From UBA1366 sp047602575 (lineage in GTDB: Bacteria; Bacillota; Clostridia; Oscillospirales; Ruminococcaceae), in assembly GCA_047602575.1 (NCBI GenBank), contig JASGGY010000003.1, positions 434,001 through 498,000 on the forward strand: a stretch of DNA of 64,000 nt, given 5' to 3'. The notes under the pieces were generated by a model. That model had not been told where the DNA came from, ran no database searches, and worked only from the letters and a program-made list of their open reading frames with translations. Both the position numbers and the translations under genes were made by a program. Positions 62,665-64,000 of the stretch are shown one piece after another. Position 1 is the first letter of the stretch. Each line of letters starts with the position of its first letter.

Positions 62665-64000
62665 GTCTGTCCTCACTCCTTTTCTTGCATCCATATGATA
62701 TTTTCTAATCACGGCACACGCCGTGGAAAGTACGCTCTCACGATTCCAACCCTCTCCGTAAGCCTGCGGATTGGACGCTTTGACAAACAACGCGTGCATG
62801 ATATCGCGCGGCATGGATGTGCCGTCTAAGATACAATGCAGAATGCGCTGGTACTGCTCTTTCAGAATCCCGTCGCGCAGCTCTAAAAATCGTCCCTGCT
62901 CCGTACCAAAGGCGCATTTCACCAAATCCCGCGTGGCAGGCGGACGGATTTCTAAGCCGCCGCTCTTGCGAAGAAAATGCCAGCAGCAGGTTTCGCCCCA
63001 GTGAACAAGCCGCTGCCGGAAGTCAGACGCTTTCAGCTCGTTGTAGTAAATCACCGAGAGCCTGCCGGTGGTCGCCGCGTCAAGTCCGATGACCACGATG
63101 TCGTCGCAGTCGTCGAGCTCGCCGAGCTTGCCGTCAATGGTTTTTCTCAGGCGTTCCTTATAAAGCGGCTCGGTGTCCGGCGCGTCGCCATCGATGCAGG
63201 GCGGCAGAATGTCGTCAAGCTCCGCCGTACGTTTCCCAAGCGGGTTCCAGCAGATGTAGGTGCGCTTGTCCTTTGTGCCGACGGTCAGCCCCTGATTGGC
63301 GGCAAGCCATGTCAATGCGCTATGCGCTTTCTGCGAAGCCTCGTAGCTGACGCTGACCGCTTCCGCCGCGTCGGTGAATCGTCCGCGATAGGTGAAATTG
63401 CTTGCATCGTTGGCGGAAAGCAGCTTTGCGCCGTAGCTCGACGCCACAATGCCCTTGGGGTGGTTGACGCTGGGGACGGCGCGCTTTCCGCTGATGTAGC
63501 AGATGTCGGGTTTGCCTTTCTGCGCCGTGAGATAGCGTGCTGTATGGGCATCGAACAGCGTTCTGTCCTCCCACACGGCATTGGTTGCGGTGTCCTCCGT
63601 TTCCGCCAGAACGCGGAAGCGAACCAGCGCCGCGTCATAGGGCTTGCCCTGAATCTTCCCGCCGTCCGGATTTCCGTCGGCATCGAGCTTCACAATGCCC
63701 GCTGCAATGAGGTCGGAAAGCATACTTTCGCGTTTTATATAAGCGTTGACCGCACGTACTTTTGGATGGGAAAATTCTGACTGCGCCCATTGCTCCAGCG
63801 CCGTGCTGTAGGCGGCGAACTTGCTGCGCAGTACCCTTTGTTCCTTTTCGGTGCCGGCATACTCCGCGAAATCCCCCGCGATATAAGCCAGCTTATCACA
63901 CAGCGGATGCGGCGCGATACCGCTCGCTCGTCCCGCGGAAGCCTCGGTCACGGGGATGATGATTTTACTGTTGTTCTTATCCACCGCTGCCGCGCCGTAA
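62293..64000 (-). CDS. cas8c: CRISPR-associated Cas8c (Csd1), 5' end missing
   Basis: The frame is open to the right edge (569 codons visible); the usual Csd1 N-terminus (about 50-60 residues) lies outside the window. The first visible residues GAAAVDKNNSK lead into the conserved GIAPHPLCDKLAYI block. The C-terminal part doubles as Cas11c. Cas8c recognises the protospacer motif and opens the target. cas5c and cas3 should follow to the right. Confidence 0.95.
   Translation of the reverse strand, partial: YGAAAVDKNNSKIIIPVTEASAGRASGIAPHPLCDKLAYIAGDFAEYAGTEKEQRVLRSKFAAYSTALEQWAQSEFSHPKVRAVNAYIKRESMLSDLIAAGIVKLDADGNPDGGKIQGKPYDAALVRFRVLAETEDTATNAVWEDRTLFDAHTARYLTAQKGKPDICYISGKRAVPSVNHPKGIVASSYGAKLLSANDASNFTYRGRFTDAAEAVSVSYEASQKAHSALTWLAANQGLTVGTKDKRTYICWNPLGKRTAELDDILPPCIDGDAPDTEPLYKERLRKTIDGKLGELDDCDDIVVIGLDAATTGRLSVIYYNELKASDFRQRLVHWGETCCWHFLRKSGGLEIRPPATRDLVKCAFGTEQGRFLELRDGILKEQYQRILHCILDGTSMPRDIMHALFVKASNPQAYGEGWNRESVLSTACAVIRKYHMDARKGVRTDMAIEEENLDRSYLFGRLLAIGEKAEKETYDRDENRMPNAIRLQATFVQYPARTWGAIERALLPYYKQLQKLRPGMLVILKNQIGDILGKLGETGGFTNAPLNERYLLGYYGQRAAMYQKKQQS

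Overview
The window looks like a chromosomal segment of an anaerobic, low-redox Firmicute of the class Clostridia (probably Oscillospirales/Ruminococcaceae, gut-type). The grounds are: a ribosomal protein L27 with a cleavable N-terminus next to its Prp protease, a lysine riboswitch on an asd-dapA-dapB operon, indolepyruvate:ferredoxin oxidoreductase with a CoA ligase, a secreted GH5 glycanase with fibronectin type III domains, strong AGGAGG-type ribosome binding sites and TTGACA-17-TATAAT promoters. The species assignment is inference.

Layout. (1) 1-1777: right end of an integrated element, with a tyrosine recombinase carrying an inserted helix-turn-helix domain beside the 3' end of an initiator tRNA gene. 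(2) 1954-9480: sulfur locus, mccB-mccA and then metY followed by a three-gene sulfonate/taurine-type ABC importer. (3) 9507-12144: small ABC efflux-type operon (DUF4418 protein, FtsX-like permease, LolD-like ATPase, degenerate HMA protein). (4) 12378-17708, minus strand: nitrogenase-like operon H-D-K-X-B. (5) 18066-21196: lysine-riboswitch-controlled asd-dapA-dapB. (6) 21293-29657: queA, a VOC protein, a CmpB-like membrane protein, an ABC-2 exporter and a divergent lipoprotein/two-component operon. (7) 29937-43390: GH5 glycanase, nucleotidyltransferase, iorA-iorB-paaK, yebC, mrnC-nudix-obgE, rpmA-prp-rplU, radA and cwlD. (8) 43520-64000: an orphan CRISPR repeat, two small genes, a very large type I-C array (about 215 repeats by manual count, 14.5 kb) and cas2-cas1-cas4-cas7-cas8c. 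Cas8c runs off the right edge.

The most interesting system is the sulfur locus read together with the nitrogenase-like operon. The operon has NifH-, NifD-, NifK-, NifX- and NifB-like genes but no NifE/NifN. It sits beside O-acetylhomoserine sulfhydrylase and a sulfonate-type importer, the setting known for methylthio-alkane reductase, which frees methanethiol from organic thioethers so that it can be built into methionine. Two of the three promoters (metY and nifH-like) are followed by short peptide ORFs containing Met-Cys codon pairs and then by intrinsic terminators, which is the layout of transcription attenuators. All three sulfur promoters (mccB, metY, nifH-like) carry a 17-bp CATA-N9-TATG element at or just downstream of the -10. 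I infer one sulfur-starvation regulon with a common DNA-binding regulator plus translation-coupled attenuation.

A second theme is dispersed structured repeats: four copies of a roughly 170-bp intergenic element sit next to terminator hairpins, one with compensatory changes in its stem. A third is the array itself, which has two repeat alleles in blocks, duplicated spacers that mark recombination, and an outlying repeat 1.15 kb beyond its distal end.
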